A stretch of 19,467 nt of DNA, taken from contig JADJDP010000051.1 in assembly GCA_016702645.1 (NCBI GenBank), positions 1 through 19,467 on the forward strand, in the 5' to 3' direction. Below the pieces are notes generated by a model. The model was not told the DNA's origin. It did no database searches and saw nothing but the letters and a program-made list of their open reading frames with translations. The translations under genes were made by a program, and so were the position numbers. Positions 1 through 7,056 of this stretch are shown here, in pieces. Position 1 is the stretch's first letter, and each line of letters begins with the position of its first letter. Source of the DNA: Flavobacteriales bacterium. Lineage in GTDB: Bacteria; Bacteroidota; Bacteroidia; Flavobacteriales_F; PHOS-HE28.

Positions 1-820
1 CCACCAGCGCCATCGCCGGAGATCACGGATCGAACTGGTTGTTCGTGGAAACACTGATGGCGACACCATCTTGGGGCCATTGAGTGTTACCGGAAGCATC
101 CACTCGCTGGAGGAGAAATATCCACGGCGGTCAGATTGCCAATCCTCCCAAGTGACGATCGCACCACCTGTACCGTCGCCGACGACCACAGGATAGCGCT
201 GGGAGTCGATCGCCGAGCAGATGGGGACGCCATTCGCCATCCACAGTATGGCGCCTGAACTGTTCAAACGCTGGGCGTAAATGTCCAAACCGGCACCACT
301 GCGATTGTCTTCCCATGTGATGATTGCAGTGCCTGCGCCATCTCCGATGATCTCGGGACTCCATTGGTCGCTCGCTGCTGTACAAATAGCGATTCCGTCG
401 GCGGTCCATTGAACCAGACCCGAGGCATCCACATGTTGCGCGTAGATATCAGCCCCGGCACCGTTACGCCGGTCCTGCCAAGTGATCATGGCGCCACCCG
501 CGCCATCGCTAGCGATGACAGGGTACTCTTGGTTGAACGGTGCCGCACAGATAGGTATGCCATCGAGGGTCCATTGGACCGAACCGTTAGCATCTATGCG
601 CTGCGCAAAAATGTTGTAGTCCGTGCCGTTGCGTCCGTCAGTCCACACCATGATCGCCCCTCCGGCACCGTCACCTATGATGCGCGGTAACTGCTGCTGG
701 CCCATGGCCGTGCAAATGGGATTGTTGGTCATGGGATCAGTTGACCACTGGGCAAAGTGGAACATGGGGCCGTGATGCGCACAATGCGATGCAGGATGCC
801 ACCTGAAGTGACGAAGTCAT
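1..820 (-). CDS. Secreted repeat protein, 3' end outside window, frameshifted
   Basis: The minus strand from about 765 to the left edge encodes a periodic protein. A unit of roughly 60 residues recurs about four times, with the pattern GDGAGGAIITW, then D-R-x-G, then D-I-Y-A-Q-R, then a W followed by G-x-P-I-C. Such repeats occur in extracellular Bacteroidota proteins, usually T9SS cargo; the C-terminus that would prove this lies outside the window. The ATG at 820 opens a signal-peptide-like stretch (MTSSLQVASCIALCAS) in a different frame from the repeats, which begin with FAQWSTDP, so one indel near 770 is likely. Two more shifts are visible near 115 and near 25, because the repeat pattern resumes in a new frame each time. 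Exact function is unknown; it may be a beta-propeller-like or adhesin-like surface protein. Confidence 0.6.
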
Positions 821-884
821 GGCGCTGATTTATTCACGAAGGTGCAGCAAAGTCGTTCTACTCTGGCCCGCCGTGTTGTTGAGC

Positions 885-983
885 CCCGCACCAGCTCGGC
901 TGTCGCGCGCGGGCAGGCGCTCGGGTTTTTCCCGAGGGCCTCAGGGTTCTAGGGCCTGTGGCCCGCCGGGACAAGTCTTGTGC
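885..983 (+). repeat. Dispersed intergenic repeat, copy 1 (full length)
   Basis: This is a full-length copy of the roughly 100-bp element. It has a left hairpin around AGCTCGGCT inside CCCGC/GCGGG arms, then GCTCGGG-T5-CCCGAG, then GGGTTCTAGGGCC, then GCCCGCCGGGACAAGTC and TTGTGC. It ends one base before the stop codon of the minus-strand lipoprotein gene at 984. It lies between two minus-strand genes. Confidence 0.93.
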
Positions 984-1502
984 TCACGGCTTGCAATCGT
1001 GGAGCACGTAATCCACCTGCACGAAGCCATTGCGCTTGAACCACGTAACGCGGAAGTACTCGGTGGGGTGATGGAAGAGGTCGTAACGCGCCGAGTCGTC
1101 CGTTTCCGTGAAGTTGGAGTAAGCGTAGGTTTTGCCGGTGATGTCGCGGTTGAGGTAGCCAGCGTTCTTGAACAGGACAAAGCCTTCCAGCGGATCACTT
1201 CTGTACGCATGCGTGCGCAGTATTATGGCGCTATCGGTGTGGAGCAGCACGGTCGTGTCCGCACCGGGCATTGCAGCGGTACACACCCAGCCGGAACTGT
1301 CGGCGTTCACTGGACCACGAATGCCTGTGAAGCAAGTGGGTCCATGCTCAGCGATGATGCGCAGCAACGCTTTCACTCCTTCCTCATGCGCCCGTTGCTC
1401 CGCGAACGGGTCGCTCCAGTTATCGTTATGATGCGCAGCCCTTCGCTTGCCGGTACAAGCCAACAGGAACAGTATGCTCAGGGCTATCACGAATGCTTTC
1501 AT
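984..1502 (-). CDS. Putative lipoprotein of unknown function
   Basis: Intact 172-aa protein. Residues 1-16 form a lipoprotein signal with a hydrophobic core and the lipobox LLAC, the lipidated cysteine being C16, so the mature protein is probably anchored to a membrane facing the periplasm or the cell surface. The rest is soluble and mixed, with two further cysteines (in PTCFTG and GWVCTA), a third near the C-terminus (HDCKP), and many aromatic residues in the last 50. I recognise no family. The start at 1502 is supported by the signal peptide and by a promoter-like element eight bases upstream. It forms its own repeat-bounded unit: copy 1 abuts its stop and copy 2 lies upstream. Confidence 0.8.
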   Translation of the reverse strand: MKAFVIALSILFLLACTGKRRAAHHNDNWSDPFAEQRAHEEGVKALLRIIAEHGPTCFTGIRGPVNADSSGWVCTAAMPGADTTVLLHTDSAIILRTHAYRSDPLEGFVLFKNAGYLNRDITGKTYAYSNFTETDDSARYDLFHHPTEYFRVTWFKRNGFVQVDYVLHDCKP

Positions 1503-1509
1503 TCGTCAT

Positions 1510-1517
1510 ACAAGATA
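1510..1517 (-). promoter_or_regulatory. Putative Bacteroidota -7 element (TATCTTGT)
   Basis: The minus strand reads TATCTTGT eight bases before the ATG at 1502. It resembles the Bacteroidota -7 box TAnnTTTG. A convincing -33 TTG was not identified. The transcript would have a very short leader. Confidence 0.35.
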
Positions 1518-1546
1518 ACCGGGCAACGCTCGCGCACCGCAGCATT

Positions 1547-1651
1547 CCGCACTAGCTCGGCTGTAGTGCGCGGGCAGGCGCTCGGGTTTTTCCCGAGTGC
1601 CTCAGGGTTCTAGGGCCTCTGGCCCGCCGGGACAAGTCTGTTGCGATCAAC
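1547..1651 (+). repeat. Dispersed intergenic repeat, copy 2 (full length)
   Basis: Full-length copy in the divergent gap between the lipoprotein gene (start 1502, minus) and the small secreted-protein gene (start 1740, plus). The left hairpin can pair GCACTA with TAGTGC, a different base-pair set from other copies. The right end continues into GATCAAC, shared with copies 5 and 13. Confidence 0.93.
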
Positions 1652-1739
1652 ACAGGAACCCGGGGCCTGATGATCCACCTGATCGAAGTCATGTCCGTCC
1701 TTCAACCCGTTCCGGACCTTTCACAAAAGCACCGACCCC

Positions 1740-2102
1740 ATGTTCCGCACGATCCTCCTTTTCCTGTTGTTCGTTTGTGCAGCCGCGCCCAAGTTGGTTG
1801 CACAGCAAGATGTTCCCGAAACGACCGTGGATGCGATCGTGACCCTTCGCATCGATGGGCTCGATCATGATGGATTGGTGGCCATTTCTGCGCGCGTGGC
1901 GCGCGAAACGAACATGAACATTGAGTACTCCTGTGTGCGCACAGGGGTGTTGGTTTTGCACATACAACCCGTGCAAGTATCGGAGAAGGCTGACGTGATG
2001 CCCGAGGGCCTCAGTGTTATAGGGCCGCTTTGCCCGCCACTTACTTGCGCTTCTTGCGGAACTTCTTCTTCGGGTCTTGGCTGCAATGGAATATGCGCAT
2101 GA
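1740..2102 (+). CDS. Small secreted protein, C-terminus replaced by repeat sequence
   Basis: The frame encodes 120 aa. Residues 1-21 are a clear signal peptide (MFRTILLFLLFVCAAAPKLV, then AQQ). The middle, to about residue 87, has the look of a small alpha/beta domain with a beta-alpha-beta rhythm (VTLRIDGLDHDGLVAIS). From base 2001 (after VSEKADVM) the reading frame runs into the right half of the intergenic repeat and then through the 3' end of the opposing toxin gene. The last roughly 33 residues are therefore probably not native. The simplest reading is that the repeat, or a deletion at its edge, removed the original 3' end. The function is unknown. The gene could be a decayed remnant or could still make a short exported protein. 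Confidence 0.6.
   Translation: MFRTILLFLLFVCAAAPKLVAQQDVPETTVDAIVTLRIDGLDHDGLVAISARVARETNMNIEYSCVRTGVLVLHIQPVQVSEKADVMPEGLSVIGPLCPPLTCASCGTSSSGLGCNGICA
2001..2039 (+). repeat. Dispersed intergenic repeat, copy 3 (right half only)
   Basis: It contains CCCGAGGGCCTCAG, GTTATAGGGCC and GCCCGCC, matching the right half of the element. The left hairpin and the T5 loop are missing. It lies within the open frame of the gene starting at 1740 and stops one base before the stop codon of the minus-strand toxin gene at 2041. Confidence 0.8.
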
Positions 2103-2343
2103 TCACAATGCGCTTACCGGAAACCTTGTACACAACGACGTAAGGGAAGCGGTCCAGAAGTGCTTGCCTGAATTCCTTGTGTATCCGCCGGAATGCGCCC
2201 GGTGATCGCAGCAGGATCATCATGCACCGTTGCACTTCGAGCAGGAAAGCTTCGCCCAAGCCTTGGCGTCGGGCTTCATACCAAGCGTATCCTTCGGCGA
2301 TATCCTCCCGCGCAGCCGGTCGGAAGTCGGGGCTGTAGCTCAT
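2041..2343 (-). CDS. RelE/ParE-family toxin of a type II TA module
   Basis: Intact 100-aa protein starting MSYSPDFRPAAREDI. The order of features is typical of RelE/ParE-superfamily toxins: an N-terminal helix rich in Y, W, E and R (EDIAEGYAWYEARRQGLGEAF), a central P-x-x-F-R-R segment, then the beta-strand block FPYVVVYKVSGKRIVIMRIFH, followed by a basic tail. Members are either ribosome-dependent mRNA nucleases (RelE) or gyrase poisons (ParE); the sequence does not settle which. I chose the ATG at 2343 rather than the upstream 2379 because it overlaps the antitoxin stop as ATGA, the usual translational coupling. The gene is downstream of its antitoxin. Confidence 0.88.
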   Translation of the reverse strand: MSYSPDFRPAAREDIAEGYAWYEARRQGLGEAFLLEVQRCMMILLRSPGAFRRIHKEFRQALLDRFPYVVVYKVSGKRIVIMRIFHCSQDPKKKFRKKRK

Positions 2344-2564
2344 GCGCGCTTTCGGGCGTGTGCCTTCACCTCGTTCCAAGTGTAGTTGCGCCCCTTGCCT
2401 GCCTTATAGTCAGCGAAGTCCTTGTCGAGTTCCGCCTTCTCCTTCGCGCTCAATTCGAACGGTGCGCCGTGGTTGAGCAATTCATCAACGGTGCGCAATT
2501 CATCGGCGTCCTCGGAATGGAGGATCTGTTGCACCAGCGAGATCTTCAGTTCGTTGAGCTTCAT
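2340..2564 (-). CDS. Antitoxin of addiction-module-component type
   Basis: 74 aa starting MKLNELKISLVQQIL. The C-terminal half (FELSAKEKAELDKDFADYK, then AGKGRNYTWNEVKAHARKR) matches the pattern of short Bacteroidota addiction-module antitoxins: an acidic or charged helix, then Y-x-x-G-K, then Y-T-W-x-E-V-K. In this family the C-terminal helix wraps the RelE/ParE-type toxin. The start at 2564 was preferred to an in-frame ATG at 2597 because a -7-like element (TACATTTG) lies between them. Its stop overlaps the toxin start by four bases (ATGA), so the two are one operon, antitoxin first. Confidence 0.85.
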   Translation of the reverse strand: MKLNELKISLVQQILHSEDADELRTVDELLNHGAPFELSAKEKAELDKDFADYKAGKGRNYTWNEVKAHARKRA

Positions 2565-2580
2565 GGAAAGTGCGGTTGCC

Positions 2581-2588
2581 CAAATGTA
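2581..2588 (-). promoter_or_regulatory. Putative -7 promoter element (TACATTTG) for the TA operon
   Basis: The minus strand reads TACATTTG, an exact match to the Bacteroidota -7 consensus TAnnTTTG, 17 bases upstream of the antitoxin ATG. The -33 region would fall inside repeat copy 4, so the repeat may overlap the promoter. Confidence 0.5.
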
Positions 2589-2601
2589 TGCTGCCATGCA
2601 G

Positions 2602-2693
2602 CCCGCACCAGCTCGGCTGCAGCACGCGGGCAGGCGCTCGGGTTTTCCGAGGGCATCTGGGTTCCAGTGCCTCTCGTCCGCCGGGACAAGTCC
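2602..2693 (+). repeat. Dispersed intergenic repeat, copy 4 (full length, diverged)
   Basis: Full-length but more diverged copy. The left hairpin keeps CAGC-TCG-GCTG inside CCCGC/GCGGG, the middle loop has four T instead of five, and the right half has GGGTTCCAG. It ends three bases before the stop codon of the delta-60 protein gene at 2697 and sits upstream of the TA operon. Confidence 0.9.
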
Positions 2694-2696
2694 TCG

Positions 2697-4285
2697 TTAT
2701 TGCACCAACAGAATGGAGGAAGCACGGTGCGATTGCCCGGTCACTTCCAACAGGTAAGGGCCCGCTGGAAGTTCCGGTGGCACCGTAACGGCTAACAGTG
2801 CGCCGCTTTGACTTCGCAGTGGCACGGCGGAGATGACCTCGCCGGTGAGCGCAATGATCCGCGCCTGCAGGGGACCGCGCAAGGACGTGCGCACAAAGAC
2901 CTCGCTGCCAACCTGTGCAGGATTCGGGAACACCGCATCATTGTTCACCCGCTGTGCTTCCTGCTCACCCATGATAGAATAGCTATCGCTATTCAAGTAC
3001 CGGGCGAAACCGATGGCGCCATGCCCGGCCACCAACTGGCTGGGAGCGCCACCGACCACCATGATGCGTTCCAGCGAATCGTAACCAACAAGCCCGCCAA
3101 CAAAGGTGCCTGGCCACGGGGCCACTGTGGCCCCCAGCGTATCGCCCACGGCCCCCATGGGGAACACGCGCCCACCGACCGGGCCGAGCGAAACGAAAGC
3201 ATAGGCCTCATAATAAGACCAGCTGTCCGTGGAGAACCCGGTCAACAACGATCGCCCATCGGGTAGCACGGCTACGTTAAAAAAGCGCTGCTCGCCCGGG
3301 GAATCAAGGATCACGATACCGTTGTTGCCATAGTCCGGATCCACTTGGCCGGTGGGGTCGAAACGCAACACCATGCGCCGACGCGCACCAGCGCCCCCAA
3401 CGCTGCCCGCCACCAAAATGCCACCATCCGGCGCAGCTGCAAGGTCCTTGGGTTCTATGATCGTGGTGTGCTGGAACTGCGCACGGCCATTGGTGCCGTA
3501 TTGCAGGTCCAACTCGCCGTTCATATCGAAACAATACACCCAGATCCTGTCCGCTGGGAAGCCCGAACCCTGATAAGCCAGATAGATCCTGTTATTGTGC
3601 ACCACCATCCCGCCAACAGGCTGAATAGCGAGGGGAAGTGCGGCGAACTGACCCGTGCCATGGAACGTACTGTCACGAGAGCCGTCAGGCATGTATCGAA
3701 CGAAAACGAGACTACCGATGACGGAGCAGGATACCAACAGCTTCCCGCCCGGCAGCAGCGCCCATGCCGAACGAATATTCCAACCCGTCGGGCACCACCC
3801 CATCGTAGTTGATGCCATTGATGCCGAAACCCGGGTCCAAAGCGCCGCCTGGTGTCAGCTTGAAGGTGACCAGCTGCCGGATGGGCGCGTTCGGTATGAG
3901 CCCCAGTCCTCATACCCGCAAGCATAAACCTCTCCTGTTGAGTGGTCCAGCACCATATCCGTGAGATAGTCATCGCTGGTGCAAAAATTCACCTCACGCG
4001 TACCATCCACGGCATACGAAGAGTCCGTCACACCACTTGAAAGCATTTTGGAGATCTGGCAGGTCTGATTGGTCTGGCACATGCCCGACAGGATATTGCC
4101 AGCAACATAGACGTCCCCTCCGGCATTCACCTGCATGATGCGGGCTCCATTGCCACACCAGTCCGGGTGAGGCGGCTAACCCCTATGCTATTGAAGGTGG
4201 AGTCGGGGATGCCCATCTGCGCCATGCCGATAAGCGGCAGGAAAAGCAGGCAAATGATCGAGGAGGTCGTTAGTGCTGGGCGCAT
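2697..4285 (-). CDS. Delta-60 repeat protein with T9SS type A sorting domain (frameshifted)
   Basis: A locus of about 530 codons, read in several frames. The start at 4285 gives a signal peptide (MRPALTTSSIICLLFLPLIG, then MAQ). The body has delta-60-type units, for example FKLTPGGALDPGFGINGI, VRYMPDGSRDSTFHGTGQF, FDMNGELDLQYGTNGRAQF and FDPTGQVDPDYGNNGIVI, which suggest a beta-propeller-like extracellular protein. The last roughly 80 residues carry the T9SS sorting pattern: FPNPAQVGSEVFVRT, a central ALTGEV turn, and LPAGPYLLEVTG near the end. It is therefore probably exported by T9SS and attached to or released from the surface. Frame changes are needed near 4175, 3900 and 3775; the similarity is continuous across each, so indel errors are likely, although true decay cannot be excluded. 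Confidence 0.85.
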
Positions 4286-4301
4286 CGCTCACGTTAAGTT
4301 G

Positions 4302-4309
4302 CCAAAGTA
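4302..4309 (-). promoter_or_regulatory. Putative -7 promoter element (TACTTTGG)
   Basis: The minus strand reads TACTTTGG 17 bases before the ATG at 4285, the same spacing as the TA-operon element at 2581. It differs from TAnnTTTG at one position. Confidence 0.4.
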
Positions 4310-4333
4310 CGACGCAACGGGCGCGGCCCTCCG

Positions 4334-4457
4334 CCGCACTAGCTCGGCTATCCCGCGCGTGCAGGCGCTCGGGTTTTTCCCGACGGCCTCAGGGTTCTAG
4401 GGCCACTGGCCCGCCGGGACAAGTCTTGTGCGATCAACAAGAAGTTTGGGCAGAGCC
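4334..4457 (+). repeat. Dispersed intergenic repeat, copy 5 (full length, extended right end)
   Basis: Full-length copy in the divergent gap between genes starting at 4285 (minus) and 4519 (plus). The left hairpin pairs TAGC with GCTA. Past GGGACAAGTCTTGTGC it continues with GATCAAC, then AGAAG and GGGCAGAGCC. This extension is shared almost exactly with copy 13. Confidence 0.93.
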
Positions 4458-4504
4458 CTTGGTGGCGTGCTAGGCAACATGCCGATCTCGTGCGTGCCCT
4501 TGGC

Positions 4505-4512
4505 TATCTTGG
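4505..4512 (+). promoter_or_regulatory. Putative -7 promoter element (TATCTTGG)
   Basis: TATCTTGG lies seven bases before the ATG at 4519, differing from TAnnTTTG at one position. It would give an almost leaderless transcript. Confidence 0.35.
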
Positions 4513-4518
4513 CATTGA

Positions 4519-5378
4519 ATGAACGCGAGGCGTGGATCGATCCTTCCGCTGTTGGTCCTTTCCGGCTGGTGCACATGCCTTGCGCAGCCGGGCGTATTCA
4601 CCGTGGGCGTTCCGCAGGATTCCATGGTGGCGATCCTCATCGGCGACACGGTTGAAGCGCCGTGGCAGGGTACCGATACGTACGCGTTCGATCCCGACAA
4701 CGATGGGGTGGTGGATCTGTTGGTGAAGAGCTACCACTACGTTGGCGGCCTCGGCAGCGGTCGCAGCCTGAGCGTGCTTTGTGGCGACTCCACGTTGTTG
4801 GCCACCACAACGGCCATCGATTCGGCCGATGCCGTTTTCGGCGGACCGGACACGGTGCCCGTGCCACAGCAATTCGCACTGGGCGAACTGACCACCGGCA
4901 ATGAGCTGTTCACCAACTCACCCTTCCTCAATTCGATCGCCTACTCCAGCAACCCTGGTGCGTACACCAGCAACATGCACGCTTGGCGTGCGGTGGTCGA
5001 TGGATACGTGGTGTTCAAAAGTGGGACGTGGGCGGCGAGCACTACGGTTGGCTGCGCATCGATACCTATGGTCCGCAGAGCGCGTATGCCGTGGTACAGG
5101 AGATCGGTTACCAAGCCTTGGCGTTGCCTGTGCAACCGATGGTTCCAGCGATCGGCAACGTGCTGGCGTGGACCGGCGATGCACTGTTGGTGAGCACCGG
5201 GCAGAACAGTGTGCTGTGCATTACCGATGCCGCAGGACGCCGTGTGTTCGAGCGCGATGTGGCGGTGGGCGCCGCACAGCGGGTGGTGCTGCCGCAACTG
5301 TCATGCGGGGTGTATTGCGCCGCCTTGCGCAACGCGCAAGGGGAGGCTGTGCTGCGTTTCGCAGCCGTCGGTCGATAG
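4519..5378 (+). CDS. Secreted protein with probable T9SS C-terminal domain (frameshifted)
   Basis: About 286 aa once one frame change near 5020 (at CAAAAGTGGG) is bridged. Residues 1-23 are a signal peptide (MNARRGSILPLLVLSGWCTC, then LAQ). Around residue 57 is DPDNDGVVDL, a short Asp-rich loop of the kind that binds calcium in extracellular repeat proteins. After the frame change the protein continues GGEHYGWLRIDTYGPQSAYA and finishes with a sorting-domain-like end: a strand with VSTGQNSVLCITDAAGRRVF, then LPQLSCGVYCAALRNAQG. No enzyme motif is visible. It is likely a surface or secreted protein; the T9SS assignment rests on the C-terminal pattern only. Confidence 0.72.
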
Positions 5379-5416
5379 TGCTTTCCGCTGGCGCACGTGT
5401 GTATGGGTTCCACATG

Positions 5417-5503
5417 CCCGCAATAGCTCGGCTATTGCGCGCGGGTTGTGCCGCGGGCCTCAGGGTTCTAGGGCCTCTTGGCCCGCCGGGACATGTGAGG
5501 TGC
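5417..5503 (+). repeat. Dispersed intergenic repeat, copy 6 (middle shortened)
   Basis: The left hairpin is a perfect palindrome, GCAATAGC-TCG-GCTATTGC, flanked by CCC/GGG. The middle T5 hairpin is reduced to GTTGTGCCGCGGG. The right half is conserved (GGGTTCTAGGGCC, GCCCGCCGGGACA). It lies between two plus-strand genes. Confidence 0.9.
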
Positions 5504-5560
5504 TCACAATGATCTTCATGTTGTAGCGTCTTAGCACGCGAACCCTAACCTACCTGTACG

Positions 5561-6250
5561 ATGCGTTCCATACGTGCTGCATTGCTACCTGTTCCCATGT
5601 TCCTTGCCATCGCAACGAATGCTCAGGAAGAACCCGAGCAGGAGCGGAAACTGAACGATGAGATCGGCCTGGACATGACCTACTTCATCATACAGTTCAC
5701 CCAAGATGCTACGCCCGGCGTTGATCTTGATCCATACTACTTGACCTATCGCCACTTGTTCCGGAAGGTGAACCTGCGCGCCGGGATCGGTGTCCTGTAC
5801 AAGGACAGCCAAGAGGACATCTCATCGTTCAATCCGTATCCCCAACATACCACCTCCACCACGTTCGATGTGAGGGTCGGGGCTGAACAAGCCATGGTGC
5901 TTACGCGCCGCTGGAGCTGCTTCTATGGCGTGGACCTGCTGTTCGGGATGGACAACAACTTCCGCGACAATATCCACCAGTTCGGTGAGTTCCATTACTA
6001 CGGGCAGGAGACCAATACCACCACCGCCGGTGGCGCTGCGGTGCTAGGCATTCGCTTCAATATCAATAAGAGGATCAGCCTGCTTACTGAAGCTTCTTGG
6101 CGCTACACGATAGGCGAAGAGGCAAAGCGCACCTTTTATGAGCCGATCAGTGAAGGCGTACCGTACTTGGAGGACGATACGTTCGTGACACAGGTTCAGC
6201 AAGTGGCATTCTCTCCGCCCCTGTCGATCCGGGTGACAGTATCACTGTAG
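5561..6250 (+). CDS. Outer-membrane beta-barrel protein
   Basis: Intact 229-aa protein. Residues 1-22 form a signal peptide (MRSIRAALLPVPMFLAIATN, then AQ). The remainder alternates polar and hydrophobic residues with many aromatics, typical of amphipathic beta-strands: DMTYFIIQFTQD, YLTYRHLF, VNLRAGIGVLYKD, TFDVRVGAEQAM, FYGVDLLFGMD, AAVLGIRFNIN, ISLLTEASWRY. It ends in LSIRVTVSL, a terminal strand of the kind recognised by the BAM complex. It is probably a monomeric outer-membrane barrel of 8-10 strands. Substrate or role cannot be read from the sequence. It is the single gene between repeat copies 6 and 7. Confidence 0.8.
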   Translation: MRSIRAALLPVPMFLAIATNAQEEPEQERKLNDEIGLDMTYFIIQFTQDATPGVDLDPYYLTYRHLFRKVNLRAGIGVLYKDSQEDISSFNPYPQHTTSTTFDVRVGAEQAMVLTRRWSCFYGVDLLFGMDNNFRDNIHQFGEFHYYGQETNTTTAGGAAVLGIRFNINKRISLLTEASWRYTIGEEAKRTFYEPISEGVPYLEDDTFVTQVQQVAFSPPLSIRVTVSL

Positions 6251-6262
6251 TTGTGCCACTCC

Positions 6263-6361
6263 CCCGCACTACCTCGGCTTTCGCGCGCAGGCAGGCGCTC
6301 GGCCCCGTTCCGGGACGAGGACGGTTTTCCCGAGGTCCTCAGGTATAGGGCCTCTGGCCCG
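6263..6361 (+). repeat. Dispersed intergenic repeat, copy 7 (full length with loop insertion)
   Basis: It begins CCCGCACTACCTCGGCTT and carries GCAGGCGCTCGG. About 22 extra bases (starting CCCCGTTCCGGGACG) then sit in the middle loop before TTTTCCCGAGG, followed by TATAGGGCC and CTGGCCCG. The GGGACAAGTC end is missing. It starts 13 bases after the stop of the outer-membrane gene. Confidence 0.85.
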
Positions 6362-6381
6362 ACTTTGCCCACCCAAGCCCT

Positions 6382-6389
6382 TACTTTCG
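6382..6389 (+). promoter_or_regulatory. Putative -7 promoter element (TACTTTCG) for the second TA operon
   Basis: TACTTTCG lies five bases before the antitoxin ATG at 6394 and matches TAnnTTTG at seven of eight positions. A leaderless or near-leaderless transcript is implied. Confidence 0.35.
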
Positions 6390-6393
6390 TTGC

Positions 6394-6612
6394 ATGGCAC
6401 GCTACGTACTGGACATAACGGACCCCAGCAAGAAACGGCTGTTCGACCAGCTGCTGAAAGAACTCGACTTCGTGGATGTGGTGAACATCTTCAAGAACGA
6501 GAAGAAAGGGCGCGTGGCCCTGGAGGTGATGGAGGCGATGGAGGATGTGAAGGCGCACTTGAGCGGACGCAAGAAGCTGAAGTCGGCGAAGCAGCTCTTG
6601 AATGAGCTATGA
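6394..6612 (+). CDS. Putative antitoxin of second TA module
   Basis: Intact, 72 aa, highly charged and helical throughout (DPSKKRLFDQLLKELDFVDV, ALEVMEAMEDVKAHLSGRKK). There is no DNA-binding motif that I can name. The assignment as antitoxin rests on its size, its charge, and the fact that its end overlaps the start of a RelE-type toxin gene by 11 bases, the typical antitoxin-toxin arrangement. Small Bacteroidota proteins of this kind often precede toxins with the sequence pattern seen in the next gene. Confidence 0.75.
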   Translation: MARYVLDITDPSKKRLFDQLLKELDFVDVVNIFKNEKKGRVALEVMEAMEDVKAHLSGRKKLKSAKQLLNEL

Positions 6613-6929
6613 GGTGAAGTATTCGCCCGTGTTCGAGCGGGCGATCAAGCGGCTGGCGAAGAAGTATCCTTCCGTTCGCAAGGATCTTGCGGCGCTGATC
6701 GAGGAACTTTCCGGAAACTCCTTTTGTCGGTTCGCCCTTGGGCAAGGACTGTTACAAGGTGCGCATGGCCATCCGTTCCAAGGGCAAGGGTCGTTCGGGT
6801 GGTGCCCGTGTGATCACCTGCGTGAAGGTGGTGCGCAACGTGGTGATCCTGCTCACGGTGTATGACAAGAGCGAAGTGGATACCATCAGCGACAAGGAAC
6901 TGGAGCGCTTGCTCGTGTTGATCGGGTAG
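6602..6929 (+). CDS. RelE-family toxin of second TA module (one frameshift)
   Basis: About 108 aa after bridging one shift near 6719. The first frame gives MSYEVKYSPVFERAIKRLAK with the helix KYPSVRKDLAALIEELSGN. The second frame continues PFVGSPLGKDCYKVRMAIRS, then KGKGRSGGARVITCV, NVVILLTVYDKSE and the C-terminal helix ISDKELERLLVLI. The run G-x-x-x-Y-K-x-R-x-A-I-x-S-K-G-K-G-x-S-G-G-A-R-V-I-T is a recognised signature of RelE-type toxins common in Bacteroidota. One extra base at AACTCC explains the shift. If the shift is real in the cell, the toxin is inactive and the antitoxin is an orphan. Confidence 0.82.
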
Positions 6930-6944
6930 CGCAGGCACGCGCTC

Positions 6945-6984
6945 CCCGTACCAGCTCGGCTGTCGCCTGCCGGGCGCGCTCGGC
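6945..6984 (+). repeat. Dispersed intergenic repeat, copy 8 (left half only)
   Basis: CCCGTACCAGCTCGGCTGTCG matches the left hairpin; after GCGCTCGGC the sequence diverges. It lies 16 bases after the toxin stop and before the next plus-strand gene. Confidence 0.75.
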
Positions 6985-7025
6985 AAAAACCCCGCGCCGC
7001 TCCAACGCATCCTGCGGCAGAACAC

Positions 7026-7033
7026 TACTTTGG
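7026..7033 (+). promoter_or_regulatory. Putative -7 promoter element (TACTTTGG)
   Basis: TACTTTGG occurs 23 bases before the ATG at 7057. The same octamer precedes the delta-60 gene (4302-4309, minus strand). Confidence 0.35.
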
Positions 7034-7056
7034 CATCACCGGCCAAAACCATCACC

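Noticed and set aside
819..1613. Long plus-strand frame opposite the lipoprotein gene
   Set aside because: It reads through two repeat copies and the antisense of a clear lipoprotein gene; the protein is low-complexity Arg/Gly/Ser-rich with no family pattern.
2193..2795. Plus-strand frame over the TA module and repeat copy 4
   Set aside because: It is a shadow of the minus-strand TA pair and includes repeat sequence.
6602..6929. Programmed frameshift in the second toxin
   Set aside because: No slippery heptamer or downstream structure evident, and similar single-base shifts affect many unrelated genes here.
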